Below are positions 1-10,313 of a stretch of 64,000 nucleotides of DNA, piece after piece; within the stretch, counting starts at the first letter, position 1, and each line of letters begins with the position of its first letter. The DNA lies in the NCBI GenBank assembly GCA_963682175.1, contig OY821781.1, positions 40,747,254 through 40,811,253 of the forward strand, in the 5' to 3' direction. Below the pieces are notes generated by a model. The model had not been told where the DNA came from. It ran no database searches and saw nothing but the letters and a program-made list of their open reading frames with translations. Made by a program: the position numbers and the translations under genes. Origin of the DNA: Triglochin maritima (Eukaryota > Streptophyta > Magnoliopsida > Alismatales > Juncaginaceae).

Positions 1-247
1 TAGCATGCATTTTTATTGTCTTTAACTAGTTGAATGAGACCCTGCTTCAACTTCTTCAGCCAAAATTGAACAGAGCCTAAGTGTGGCAACTCTTTTTCTG
101 TAGATGATGTTTTGTTTAAAGTAGGTTTCCATTGTGTTATGATTGTTCGAGAAATTATTGCATTTTCAGGCAATCTGTGGCTGATCCTTGCTAGCTAGCT
201 CTTGTGCTCCTCCTCCTGAAGATGTACATACTTTGCATTTCTTTTCC
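1..247. other. Unassigned left edge
   Basis: No convincing coding sequence. A splice-acceptor-like tract ending TTTTCAG lies near 165-171, so this could be an intron or untranslated part of a gene lying mostly left of the window. The missing first exon of MED19 could also lie in that direction. Confidence 0.3.
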
Positions 248-810
248 GTTGACATTTACTGCTTTGCATCATAATATAGCCTTAGTGTCAAATTTCTCCT
301 CATACAACAACCTTTGCTAGCTTGTAGATTCTTGGCTTTTATAATTTTCATGTTCCTAATTGTCGTAAATAAAACTTTCCGTTAACTTATTGATGGCACA
401 GAATCACCCTTTCTATTTGAGGAACTTTCCATGAATCAAGTTCTTAATTAAGTTCTACACCTACATTTTTTAACGTTCATAGCTGGTCATCATATGCTGC
501 AACTTTTAAAAAATGAACCCTTCTTCGTACATCTAATTATTGTCAACAAGACAATATATCATTTGTGTTTAATTTCTGAATTTCTTTTCCATTTCCAAAG
601 TTAGTCTGTGTGTAAACCAAACCATTCAACAGTTAGTCAACTTTGAAAATTTTAGCTCATTTTGCTGCACGAGAATCCAAAATTACTACCTTAATCCATG
701 TGTAAACTATTCAGATTACTTAATGGCTTTCTCATCATTTTCTCATCACTTATTGCATTTTCAACTTCGAAACTTTCCAAAATTTAGATGGTGCAATTTA
801 GCAGAGTTAA

Positions 811-2946
811 TGTAACATCCGAAACAGTGGAAATTTAAAATTTTAAACTATCAAGAGATTTATCAAATCAAAATTATCAACGGGAATGTTACTCATATAA
901 ATCAATAGTCGGTGCACCAATAATACAAAAGAGTTTGTCAAAAGACATGATTACAACAATACTGCAGAAGAAGGTACAAGTAATCATGACGACCTCGAAG
1001 AGTCCGAAGAGGATCCTGACCCCAAAATGTGTGCGCCCGCTGTCACCACCCGGCAGAACCTACTGGGGTCCTGAAACATGAATCAAACAACGATGCCTGA
1101 GTTTCCAATTAGGAAACCCCGTATGCCAAGTTCACATATATGCATGCAATAGTACGGTAAATGAACCTATTATACTAGTAGCATGTCATGTCACATCTGC
1201 AATGCATCAAATCCCTCCAAGGGTAAACAAGACTTCAGTCCAACAACAACGACGACCCTCGACAGGGTCCACAAGGACATCAGTCCAGCAACAACAACAG
1301 GTCTCCCTCGGAAACCTACCATAGGCACATACGGTCTTACGGACAGTACGCGACGTGTCCCCCCACACGCGACTACTCGAGCCAAAGGGATCGGTGAGGA
1401 GCGTCCGCACTTCCTCGCAAAGAACCACGTGGTCTACACCACCTTCGACGGAGCCGTAGCCCGGTCGGTCAACATCCCAGGATAGGTGCCCAATCGGGGA
1501 TCATCGCTGGCACAACATCAGCGACATCGCTGACACAACATCGGCGGTACAACATACGTCCGGCAAAACATCGGACGACACAACCACAAGCTGGAACATC
1601 GTCGGCACAATCACCGGCAACAACCACGGTGGCATCGCCGAGAAAACCTTGACGACATCATATATGTCAGGCACAACATCGGACAGGTCCAGACCGGAGT
1701 CTGCAGGGTCATCATGCTCCATGAGTCATGTGTCACACGCATTGGGATCCACGATCCATCAGGTCTGCTACTCAACAGAGAGTAAGACAACAACACGTCA
1801 CACCATGGTCCAACATGGAGGTGGCACGACCCAGTGTCCACACTCTTCCACACGACGGTCCCTGGGCGGCACGAGCACATACCCGCCGTCACATCCCGAC
1901 TCACGCTCTAAGCGAGGACACGGGTTTCCGTGGACAGAGTTGACACAAACACAAAGACCAGGAATTTAGTTCTGCGCACAAACAGTCGACTGAAAAAGCC
2001 TAACCGGTCGACCGTCCCCAATAGGTTCGGTCGACCGAAAGTCTACAACGGTCGAACTATTCTGCGCGTCACTTAAGTCCAGACGGTCGAACAACAGTCT
2101 AAAACCGGTCAACCGAACACGAGGTCAAAATCCGGAGTTGGTCAAAATCAACAAGTCTATTCAGTCGACCGACTCAGGGGTCCCGGCCCCGAAAACGACC
2201 AGGGTCATCCTAATAGTCTACGTCATATAACGGTCGAACAATCTACACGAACAACATGCATAATCATCAAGTACACTTAAGTTTCGGTCGACCCAAAAAC
2301 AATGAGCGGTCGACCGAAATCCGACAGTAAGCCTCCAACTCACCAGCACATAAGCAACCGGTCGACCCCCACAATGGCATCGTTCGATCGGTGTTGGTTA
2401 AGTTGGGCAAAACACTAAACCGGTCGACCACCCGAAGGCACCGGTCGACCGTTGGTCGACAACAACCTCGCACCAGCCGAGGATTTTCGTCGTTTCTCGT
2501 CGCCGGCGAGGTCTACAACCTCCCGCGACCGACCACAACTTCCCACCAACGTGGGGAACTAAGAAACCACACTAAAAGCCGGCATACCTCGAGAAGAAGA
2601 CGGAGCGCGTCGGAGATCCGCTCAACGTCGACGCTTGACAGCAACCTTCGCACCCACGCCTCACGCTCGCACCTCCGTGACCCTGAACTCGCCTCCACAC
2701 GCCGGAGTCGCCGCCACGCTCTCTGGATCGCCGGACAAGGAAGGAAAGTGAGAGAAGTTTGAAGATTTGAGTGAAGAAAGAATAGAGAGGAAGAAACGTT
2801 GGTTTTCTCACAAAACCAACCCAAGCACAATAACCGGCCTCCCTACCCCCATCACCCATCACAAGCCACTGTTCTCTCACCCATTTCCAATGCAAAGCAC
2901 CCCAGTAATCAAGGGATTAGTCCAAAAATGAGGTTAGGGTCTAACA
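811..2946 (-). mobile_element. Solo-LTR-like element E1 with 5-bp target duplication
   Basis: A 2,136-bp insertion begins TGTAACATCC and ends GTCTAACA, so it has the TG...CA termini of an LTR. It is flanked by GTTAA at 806-810 and 2,947-2,951. The paralogous segment reads straight through GCAGAGTTAAACATTG near 35,597, which gives the empty site. No gag or pol is visible, so this is a solo LTR or non-autonomous element. By comparison with the 8,089 copy it lies in minus orientation. It carries the CGGTCGACCG palindromes around 2,005-2,460. Assignment to a Ty3/Gypsy chromovirus lineage (Tekay/Del-like) is inference from length and termini. Confidence 0.85.
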
Positions 2947-3219
2947 GTTAAACATTGTTTCAGAGCCAAGAAGATAATCATCAAGTTATAAAATCACGAA
3001 GACTATACCTTCCTTACCTGAACATCAAAGTTGTAGAAGTTAACAAAAAAATATAACCAAATCATATGGATGTGGACGTTGTAACTGTTACATAACCATT
3101 CGATTTAATTATCGAAGACTAGAAACTATTTGCTGAAGACATGGTAGTAACAAAAGACCGCATAATAAATGCAACACTGAGAATGGTTACAACAGGAAAG
3201 GAAACATCATTCTCTCACG

Positions 3220-3945
3220 AATGTCTTCATTTCTAATCCGATCCATTCACGTATGACCACACATCCACCTCCACATCCTCATTTCAGATACACTCATCTT
3301 TTGTATATGTTGTCTTTTAGTGACCCAACATTCTACACCATATACCATTGCATGTCTTATTGTGGTTTTATAAAATTTTCCTTTTAACTTAAGTGGATTT
3401 TTCTTGCCACATAAGACACCTGAGGCTTGTCGTCATTTCATCCATCCTGCTCTAATCCTATGGTTAACATTTTCATCGATCTCCTCGTCTTTTTGAAGTA
3501 TTGATCCAAGATATCTAAAAATATTTTTTCTATGCACCACTTGCCCATCTAATATAATCTCATTTTCCTTGGTATTAACGGTACTGAAACAACACTTCAT
3601 AAATTCAGTTTTAGATTTACTTAGTTTAAAACATTTTGTTTCTGAAGTATTTCTCCACAACTCTAGTTTTCTCTCCACACCTACCCTACTCTCGTCAATT
3701 AATACTACATCATCCGCAAAAAACATACACCATGGAACCTCACATTGTATGTCTTTTGTCACCTCGTCCATTACTAAAGCAAAGAGATATGAACTTAAAG
3801 CTGAACTCTGATGAAGTCCAATCTTAATCGGAAAATGTTTAGTCACACCATCACAAAATCTAATGCTAGTTTCAACTCCTTCATACATATTTTTAATTAA
3901 ATTCACATATTTTGTTGATATCTTCTTCTTCTCTAGGTCGGTCAA
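3220..3945 (-). mobile_element. RTE-type LINE reverse transcriptase fragment
   Basis: The minus strand encodes a reverse transcriptase segment of a non-LTR retrotransposon. The open part runs from about 3,945 down to 3,433 and includes the MYEGV tract, a GLHQSSALSSYLF segment (family form is close to GLHQGSALSPYLF) and the catalytic FADD motif followed by VVLIDE. Similarity continues in another frame to about 3,220 (KLKGKFYKTTIR, then VECWVTKRQ), so at least one frameshift separates the two parts. There is no endonuclease domain and no 5' end, so it is a dead fragment. It sits where the paralogue at 35,860-36,065 has different sequence. Confidence 0.8.
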
Positions 3946-4139
3946 AAATAATAATTCCAACAGTACATTGAGCAAAACTGCCTCCACAACATTACTACAC
4001 AAAACTGACAACAAACAAGATGAATTTTCATATCATGGAAATTTTGTTGAATTAATTATTCATGAAAATTGCATCAAGTGCAATATCTATGGATAACACA
4101 ACAACAAAGTTAAACTCATTGACTTTTGAAGTTCGTTCA

Positions 4140-4408
4140 TCACCAAAATCTCTAAGGGTCCTTGAACGGAGGAACATAGTTTTCTGTTGGGGGAATAAGT
4201 CGGAACGAGGCCACTGATTTCTCTAAGATTGGTCCCATCTGCCGAAAACGGTAGATCCTCCGATTACACAATGCTAGGGACGAAAATCTAACACAAATCG
4301 GACCAGAATAGCAATCGACAAATACAAAAAAGGTTTTCAAGAATTCAAGATTACTTACAGTTGGCCATTGTTTGCTGAGGGTTGCAACGTTGACAGTGTA
4401 TAAGTAAC
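4140..4408 (-). pseudogene. Truncated PsbP-domain (PPD5-like) pseudogene, exons 10 and 11 only
   Basis: The last two exons of the 36,283-39,002 gene are recognisable: exon 11 at 4,140-4,238 (MGPILEKSVASFRL, then PPTENYVPPFKDP) and exon 10 at 4,359-4,408. The exon 11 acceptor (CGGCAG) and exon 10 donor (GTAAGT) survive. The tryptophan codon after KDP has become TAG (4,152-4,154), four codons before the normal stop. Exons 3-9 are deleted between about 4,500 and the intron 2 fragment at 4,503-4,570. A minimal protein cannot be made from it. Confidence 0.85.
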
Positions 4409-4571
4409 CTGATTCGGCAAAAAAAAAACATGACTAAATGCAATGAGCATTGTTTGCACTGTCTACAAACTCCTAAATTGTGAATTTTTTTGTGGTTGCC
4501 GAACTTGCATGACAAAATGGTTGTTACGACACTCGATCTACAAAGTCCAACTATACATGCAACAACGTTGG

Positions 4572-4761
4572 TGTGAGATCCTAATCCTAATTGTGCCTTA
4601 ATGATGTCTTAGGTGGTGTTTAGGAGGAGATGGACGGCTGGGATTGAAAGTTGTTGGATCGAGGGCTGAGATGAATTGGATTTGGATGGATGGTTGAGAT
4701 TGGAAGAGGAGGAGATATTTTAGGTGAGTTTTCCCTCTCTCTCACTCTCACTTCTCCCTCG

Positions 4762-4794
<33 letters not shown>

Positions 4795-5770
4795 TTTCTC
4801 TCTCTCAGAGGTGGTGCTCCGGCGTGGAGATTGCGCTCCGGCGAGAAGGAGGTGTTCGTCGCGTTGCGGTTGCGTGTGGAGGTGAGTGTTGAGTTCTCAA
4901 CCCTTTCCGCTCGTTTGGTTTCTCTCCCTCGACCTAACTCGTTGTTGTGGTCGTGGTTGGTTGGTGGAGGTTGACGGAGGTGGAATCGGGAGTGTGGATC
5001 GTCGAGGAGGTGTTGATCGTGGTTCGGACGCGAGGTTCGTCGACTGATCGTGATTTTGGGAGGCGTGCTCGTGGAGGCGTCGTCGTGGTTCTTCAAAGGT
5101 TTCTTCAAACCTTCCGGTATGTCAACTCGCTCACTTAAGTAGTGTGAGTATTTGGAAGTCGACGGTAGGCCTTCCGGCTCGTCGCAAGTAAACGTGCAGC
5201 AGATTTTATTGCCTGATCGGTCGACCAGTTGGTGCAAACGGTCGACCGTTCATATTGAGATTTCGGGTTCTGCCTCACATCGGTCGAACGATGCCCCAGG
5301 GGCGGTCGACCGATTGTGTGTGGGAGGCAAGCCTGGGGAGATTCGTTCGAACAGGTTCCCTTTGTCGTTCGACCGTGTGCACTGTCATAGGTCGGTTGGG
5401 GGCGTTGATCATCCAAATTGTCGACCGCTCATTGACTTCGTCCGACCGTGACTTAAGTTGGAATAGTGGTTGGTTCGACCAAATGTGGTTTCGGTCAACC
5501 GGACTTGATGAGGAGCTTGGGGGAATTCTCTAGAGGAATTCGGTCGACCGAGAGTGCTCGGGCGTTCGACCGGATTCGTGGTGAGAGTTGAGGGTTTTCC
5601 CTGGAGGAATTCGGTCGACCGAGAGTGCTCGGGGTTCGACCGAATTCGTTGTGAATTTTGTGGGATTTGTCCCTGGTGACTTTCGGTCGAACGGGGTCCC
5701 TTTGCCGTTCGACCGATTGGTCGTTTTGTTCGTTGAACCTGGGAGTTAACCATCTAAACGGTCGACCGTA
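4572..5770 (+). mobile_element. Solo-LTR-like element E2, truncated at its 3' end
   Basis: It starts TGTGAGATCC immediately after the copy-1 duplication, and its first ~200 bp match the reverse complement of E3 (7,312 leftwards). It contains a CT/CA microsatellite (about 4,736-4,806) and an array of CGGTCGACCG-like palindromes from 5,218 to 5,769, mostly in pairs 21-22 bp apart (5,218/5,239; 5,281/5,303; 5,344/5,366). The expected 3' terminus (GGATGTTACA) is absent, so the right boundary is approximate and no target duplication could be found. Confidence 0.7.
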
Positions 5771-5942
5771 AAGATAAAGACAGTGGATTTATTTACCAAC
5801 CTATGTTTTTTAAACTGGAAAGCAGTATAGCACCAGTTTGCAACTGTAATTTTTTAACTGAAACTAGTTGTGACTTGTAGACATTGTGCTCTTTTATTTG
5901 TTCTAGATACCATTACTTGATGTAGAATGTGTTGATTTTCAG
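5771..5942 (+). other. Residual MED19 intron 1 sequence
   Basis: Short non-coding stretch between truncated E2 and the first visible MED19 exon. It ends in a normal acceptor tract (GTTGATTTTCAG). No start exon is visible in it. Confidence 0.5.
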
Positions 5943-6324
5943 GACCCAGGGAGCTCACTGGTGCTTTGGATCTTATTAATCACTACAGGTTGCAAGCACA
6001 CCATGATTACTTTTGTAAAAGATCGCTTCCTTTGTCAATATCAGACACGCATTATCTCCATAATGTTGTTGGAGAAACAGAAACTCGGAAAGGAGAGGGC
6101 ATGGAGCTTGGTCAGCTCTTTCAGAATGCTCCTTACTTAAGAGAAGCAACGGCCCGCATTCAGCCTTTTGACCTTGAAACACTCAGAGAGGCATTTCAGC
6201 TACGAGAAACGGATCCCGTTGAACTGCCTGTTGTAAGAGATGTTGTATCCTCAACTTCTTTTATGAATTCATAGGGCCTAAATCTTCATTCTTTGTCACC
6301 ATAGGTGGACAAAGGAATACCTAC

Positions 6325-6413
6325 TGTAACATCCTCAAAGCAGCGGAAAATTTAAAATTTATAAACACTCAATCAACAGAGGATATTACGCAAATAAAGG
6401 AACACAGGTGCAC

Positions 6414-6466
<53 letters not shown>

Positions 6467-7312
6467 AACATCAGAGTTTACAAAAGTTGTGATTACATCA
6501 AAAGCATAAACGAAAGAAACAGTAATCACTCACCAGGTTTGCCTTTTATGCACAATCGGTCGACCGCCACAAGGCATCGTTCGACCGATTTCAGGTAGAA
6601 CTCATATTTTCTTCACGAAAGGTCGACCGTTTGCACTAACCGGTCCAATCAGGCAGTGAAATTTGCTGCACATTTACTTGCGACGAGCCGAACGGCCTAC
6701 CGTCGACTTCCAAATACTCACGGTAATTAAGTGAGTGAGCTTGACATACCGGAAGGTCTGAAGAGACATTTGAAGAACCGCGACGACGCCTCCACGAGCA
6801 CGTCTCCCCAAACACGATCCGTCGACGACTCTCGCGTCCAAACGACGATCAACTCCTCCTCGACGATCCACACTCACGAATCCACCTCCGGCAACCTCCA
6901 CCAATCACCCACAACCATAGAAAATGAGTGAGGTAGAGAGAGAGAACCAAATGTGCGGAGAGGTTAAAGAACCACCCACTCACCTCAAGCCACCGACAAA
7001 CGACCACCACCACCGCTTGCCCGAACACAACTCCACGCTGGAGCACCAACTCGCCGGAGCTCACTGCAGGAGGGAGAGAGGGAATCGTGAGAGAGAGCAA
7101 TTGAGAGAGAGAGAGATAGGGAACCCAATAATATCTCCTCCCAATCCAATCCTCACCATCGATTCCAATCCACTCCATCTCCACCACTCATCTCATCTCC
7201 ACTCCATCACAACCCTCCATCCAACCATCTTCAATCCAAGCCATCCATCTTCATCTCCCTCTAATCACCACCTAAAACATGATTAAGGCACAATTAGGAT
7301 TAGGATCCTACA
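6325..7312 (-). mobile_element. Solo-LTR-like element E3 inside a MED19 exon
   Basis: A 988-bp insertion begins TGTAACATCC and ends GGATCCTACA, flanked by CCTAC at 6,320-6,324 and 7,313-7,317. Its reverse complement starts like E2 (TGTAGGATCCTAATCC against TGTGAGATCCTAATCC), so the two belong to one subfamily. It is shorter than its relatives and keeps only a few CGGTCGACCG-like palindromes (6,555-6,630). An AT dinucleotide tract lies within it. No coding domain is visible. Confidence 0.9.
6418..6464. repeat. AT dinucleotide microsatellite
   Basis: An uninterrupted (AT)n tract of about 46 bases inside element E3; likely length-polymorphic. Confidence 0.95.
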
Positions 7313-7824
7313 CCTACCATCAGTGGAAAAGTGAAAGAAGAAACGAAAGACAAGGACAAGAAGCACAGAAAACACAAGGACAGAGATGGTAAGAAGGACA
7401 AAGAGCATAAGAAACACAAACACCGGCATAAAGACCGAAGCAAAGATAAAGACAAGAAGGACAAAGAGAAGAAGGATAAGAGTGGGCACCATGATTCTAA
7501 GAAGCACCACGACAAGGTGCATCTCCAATTCCCTATTATGATCTTCTTTCTTTTATGCATGTCCACACATTGATGCTTATTCCCGTTTCTTCCCCTTCTT
7601 TCTCATCCAGAAAAGAAAGCATGAAGGTAGTGAAGACACTGAGAACCACAAACACAAGAAAAATAAGGTATCAAGGATCGTATCTCTCTCTATTTAAAGT
7701 TTGACTGTTACCGTTCGATTTCATTATCTCTTGACTATATTGTTACTGACCAATTGTGTTAATGAATTCTCAGCATAAGAGCTCCAAGGTTGATGAGGTG
7801 GGATTGATAAAAGCTGCAAGTTGA

Positions 7825-8088
7825 ACATTTTGAAATAACTTTCCAATTTACTGTCTCCGAGCACAATGCTTCTAATGATGAACTAAGGGGTTTCCTCTTG
7901 TTGGTCTAATTTGAAGGTAACAATTCTCCCTTTCTAGCCACTATTCCATTATAGAAAGGCAACCTAGCCATTTTGTAATTCATCATGTATTGTATCTGTA
8001 CATGAGAAGTAATTATAATTTTCTCCTGATTCCTGAACTACCTTTTGACCTTTGGAGATCCAAGAAGCAGCTGCTGAAAATGGTACCC
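7825..8088 (+). other. MED19 3' flank
   Basis: Non-coding sequence after the MED19 stop codon, conserved in unit B (15,855-16,118). It probably holds the 3' untranslated region; no distinct poly(A) signal was singled out. Confidence 0.4.
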
Positions 8089-10313
8089 TGTTAGGACCCT
8101 AACCCGATTTAGGGTTTAATTGGTGATTAAGGAGGTATGGTGGGGCTTGACTTTTGTGGTGAGAGAGAGAGAGGTGATGGCGTGGGGGAATGGGCTGGGT
8201 GTGTAGGGGTGTGGTGAGGAGGTCGTGCACTGTAGCGGCGAGGGGGTTTTAAGGGTGCACTTCCTTTCTCTTCCTCTTTTCTTCTCCTTCCATTCTCTTC
8301 ACTTCCTTCATCTCTTTCCAGTCGAGGCTCCAGCTGAGGAGTCGATCAGAGGAGGCGAGGACGTCGTGCGGGAGGAGGTCAGACGTCCGGAGGAGGAGAG
8401 GCGCGTGCTCGAGGTCTACCGGAGGCGACGTGCGTGAGCGAGCTTCGGCGGTTTGTCGTCGTTGGTTGAGGTATGTCGTCTCATTAGTGTGGTTTTCTTG
8501 CTCCCCAAGCGTGGGGGAGGTGTTGGTCGGTCGGGGAGGGGTCGGAGACCTCTCCGGCGGCGGGTTTCTTCGTAAAACCTCGGCTGGCGCGAGGTTGAAG
8601 ACGACCAACGGTCGACCGGTCCCTTCGGGCGGTCGACCGAGTGTACTGTTTTACCCGACTTTAACCTTCACCGGTCGAACGATGCCTTGTGGCGGTCGAC
8701 CGGTAGTGCGTATTTGCTGGTGAGTTGGGACTGCCTGTTGTGTTTCGGTCGACCGGGGTCTTGTGTTCGGTCGACCGGAACTTAAGTGTACTGGATTTTA
8801 TTGCATGCTTGTTCGACCGATTGTTGGTTGTGTTCGACCGTTTTATGACATAGAATGCTAGGTTGACCCTGTAGGATTTCGGTCGACCGGGACCCCTGAG
8901 TCGGTCGACCGATAGATCCGATTTTTGATGTTGACCAGACTCCAGATTTTGACCTCGTTCGGTCGACCGGTTTTAGACCTTTGTTCGACCGTTGGGGGGT
9001 TCTGTTTGAGCGCAGCGGTAGACCGTTTTAGGAGTACGGTCGATCGATTCCTTGCTGGAACCGGTCGACCGAATCACCTCTTCCGGTCGACCGTTTAGGC
9101 CCAGGACAGAATTCCTGGTTCCCTTTTTTGAACGCCAACCTTGTCCACGGAAACCCGTGTCCTCGCCTTGTGCGTGAGCCGGGAGGTGACGGTGGGTGCG
9201 TGATGCGTGCCTGCCCAGGGGGCAGGGACCACCGTTGTGAAGAGTGTGGGTGTTCGGGACGCGTCACCTCCGTGTATGAACCGTGACCTGAGATGGATTG
9301 ATTGGGCACTTTGTAGTATAGCAGGCCTGAGGGATCGCGGATCCCAGTGTTGATGTTTGTGCGGGTACGCAACTGGCGTTGGGTGAGGTGACTACCGGCC
9401 CACGGGCTACGGAGGTCGCTGCCCTGCTTTTAGAGCGGCGCGGTTGGTGTTTGCGGCTTGAGGAGCCTAATGACCTGGCAGACTTCGGTCTGGATACGTC
9501 TGATGTTGTGCCGGACGTTTGTGTTGGATCCGTCCGATGCTGTGCCGGACATTGTGATAGACCACCGAGGCTGTGCCGGTGATGCCGCCGAGGTTGTGCC
9601 GGCGATGATGATTGTTGGGCCGAGGCTGTTCCGGCTATGTTGTTTTCCTCGGCTGGGCACCTACCAAGATGTTGTTGTTATACCTTCCGGGCGACGGCCC
9701 CGTTGGTCCCTGTGGCTCCGACCACTGAGATTTGCAGATCTGTATTCTATCGGCGCGCAGGCGTGACAGAGGCTCCCTGCCGAACCCTTGAGTAGTGTAG
9801 CTGCGTGTGGGGGGTGCAATGTCGCGTGCTGTAAGGCTGCATGTGCCTGCAGTAGGTCTCCTCGGGAGACTCATTGTTGACTGTCGGACTGATGTCCCGT
9901 TTTACCCTTCGGGGGAACTGTTTTCCATTTCTGTCGATGTCATGACATGCTACTAGTATGATAGGTTAATTGTGTAATGCATGCATATATAGGTGAGTTG
10001 GCATACGGGGTTTCCTTCTGGAAACTCAGGCATTGTTGTTGCATCTTTTTCAGGACCGCAGTAGGTCCAGTGGGGTGGTGATCGGCGGGCGCGCGCATTT
10101 GGAGTCGGATCCTCTAGTCGGATCACTGAGGTCAACATGATTACGTTTATCTTCCTTTGTCGTTTTGTTGTAATCATGTATTCATTTGGCAAACTCTGAT
10201 GTATTCTGGTGCACCGCTATTTGTTTATGAGAAGTAACAGTCCCGCATTTGATTATTGTGCTCTTTGTCTTAATTATGAATTTTTAAATTTTCCGCTGTA
10301 TCGGGATGTTACA
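8089..10313 (+). mobile_element. Solo-LTR-like element E4, full length, absent from unit B
   Basis: A 2,225-bp insertion begins TGTTAGGACCC and ends CGGGATGTTACA. The flanks are TACCC (8,084-8,088) and TACTC (10,314-10,318), a 5-bp target duplication with one difference. Unit B reads uninterrupted through ATGGTACTCTGTGTGG near 16,114, giving an exact empty site, so E4 inserted after the tandem duplication. It holds eight consecutive pairs of CGGTCGACCG-like palindromes (8,609-9,093). No gag, protease or polymerase is visible. The orientation is set by the TGTTAGG...ATGTTACA polarity; lineage (Tekay/Del-type Gypsy) is inferred. Confidence 0.88.
8609..9093. repeat. Array of eight paired 10-bp palindromes (CGGTCGACCG) at 21-22 bp spacing
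   Basis: Motif starts, in pairs: 8,609/8,630; 8,672/8,693; 8,746/8,768; 8,810/8,831; 8,880/8,902; 8,960/8,982; 9,016/9,037; 9,062/9,084. Start-to-start distances within pairs are 21, 21, 22, 21, 22, 22, 21 and 22 bp; distances between successive pairs vary from 46 to 80 bp. Many motifs are perfect palindromes; variants include CGGTCGAACG, TGTTCGACCG and CGGTAGACCG. Each motif carries CpG sites. The same pairing occurs in E1, E2, E5 and partly E6. A dimeric DNA-binding protein site is the natural reading, but this is inference. Confidence 0.85.

Larger units (their letters stand above)
248..4570. repeat. Segmental duplication, copy 1 (paralogue of 35,030-38,290)
   Basis: Most of this stretch aligns collinearly by eye with the 3' flank and 3' exons of the PsbP-domain gene at 35,030-38,290. 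The match starts near GTTGACATTT (248) and runs through the 3' flank, exons 11 and 10, then jumps to sequence of the second intron (4,503-4,570 matches about 38,212-38,285). Three differences stand out: an LTR-like insertion (811-2,946), a LINE fragment (about 3,220-3,945) in place of about 200 bp, and a deletion removing the equivalent of 36,645-38,211. Copy 2 is the functional parent; copy 1 is the decayed derivative. Confidence 0.85.
5943..7824 (+). pseudogene. MED19: Mediator complex subunit 19 (MED19), exon interrupted by an LTR-like insertion
   Basis: MED19 is a head-module-associated subunit of Mediator, which bridges transcription factors and RNA polymerase II. Visible exons: 5,943-6,232 (PRELTGALDLIN, HDYFCKRSLP, LHNVVGE, RKGEGMELGQL, ARIQPFDLETL), 6,305-6,324 continuing at 7,313-7,516 (lysine/histidine-rich, ends SGHHDSKKHHDK), 7,611-7,667 (KRKHEGSEDTENHKHKKNK) and 7,774-7,824 (HKSSKVDEVGLIKAAS, stop). 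All introns are GT-AG. The third visible block is split by a 988-bp element with CCTAC on both sides; the reading frame is otherwise open and continuous across the target site. The short first exon with the start codon is not in the window. The gene is probably disrupted, unless the insertion is spliced out of the transcript or another copy exists. Confidence 0.85.

Noticed and set aside
1183..1969. Several 70-106-codon frames on both strands
   Set aside because: They lie inside LTR-like element E1, have no domain, and overlap each other in different frames, as GC-richer LTR sequence commonly does.
8089..10313. E4 as a protein-coding or bacterial-type operator region
   Set aside because: The palindromes look like operators, but the element has LTR termini, a 5-bp target duplication and an empty site; no gene for a repressor is present in it.
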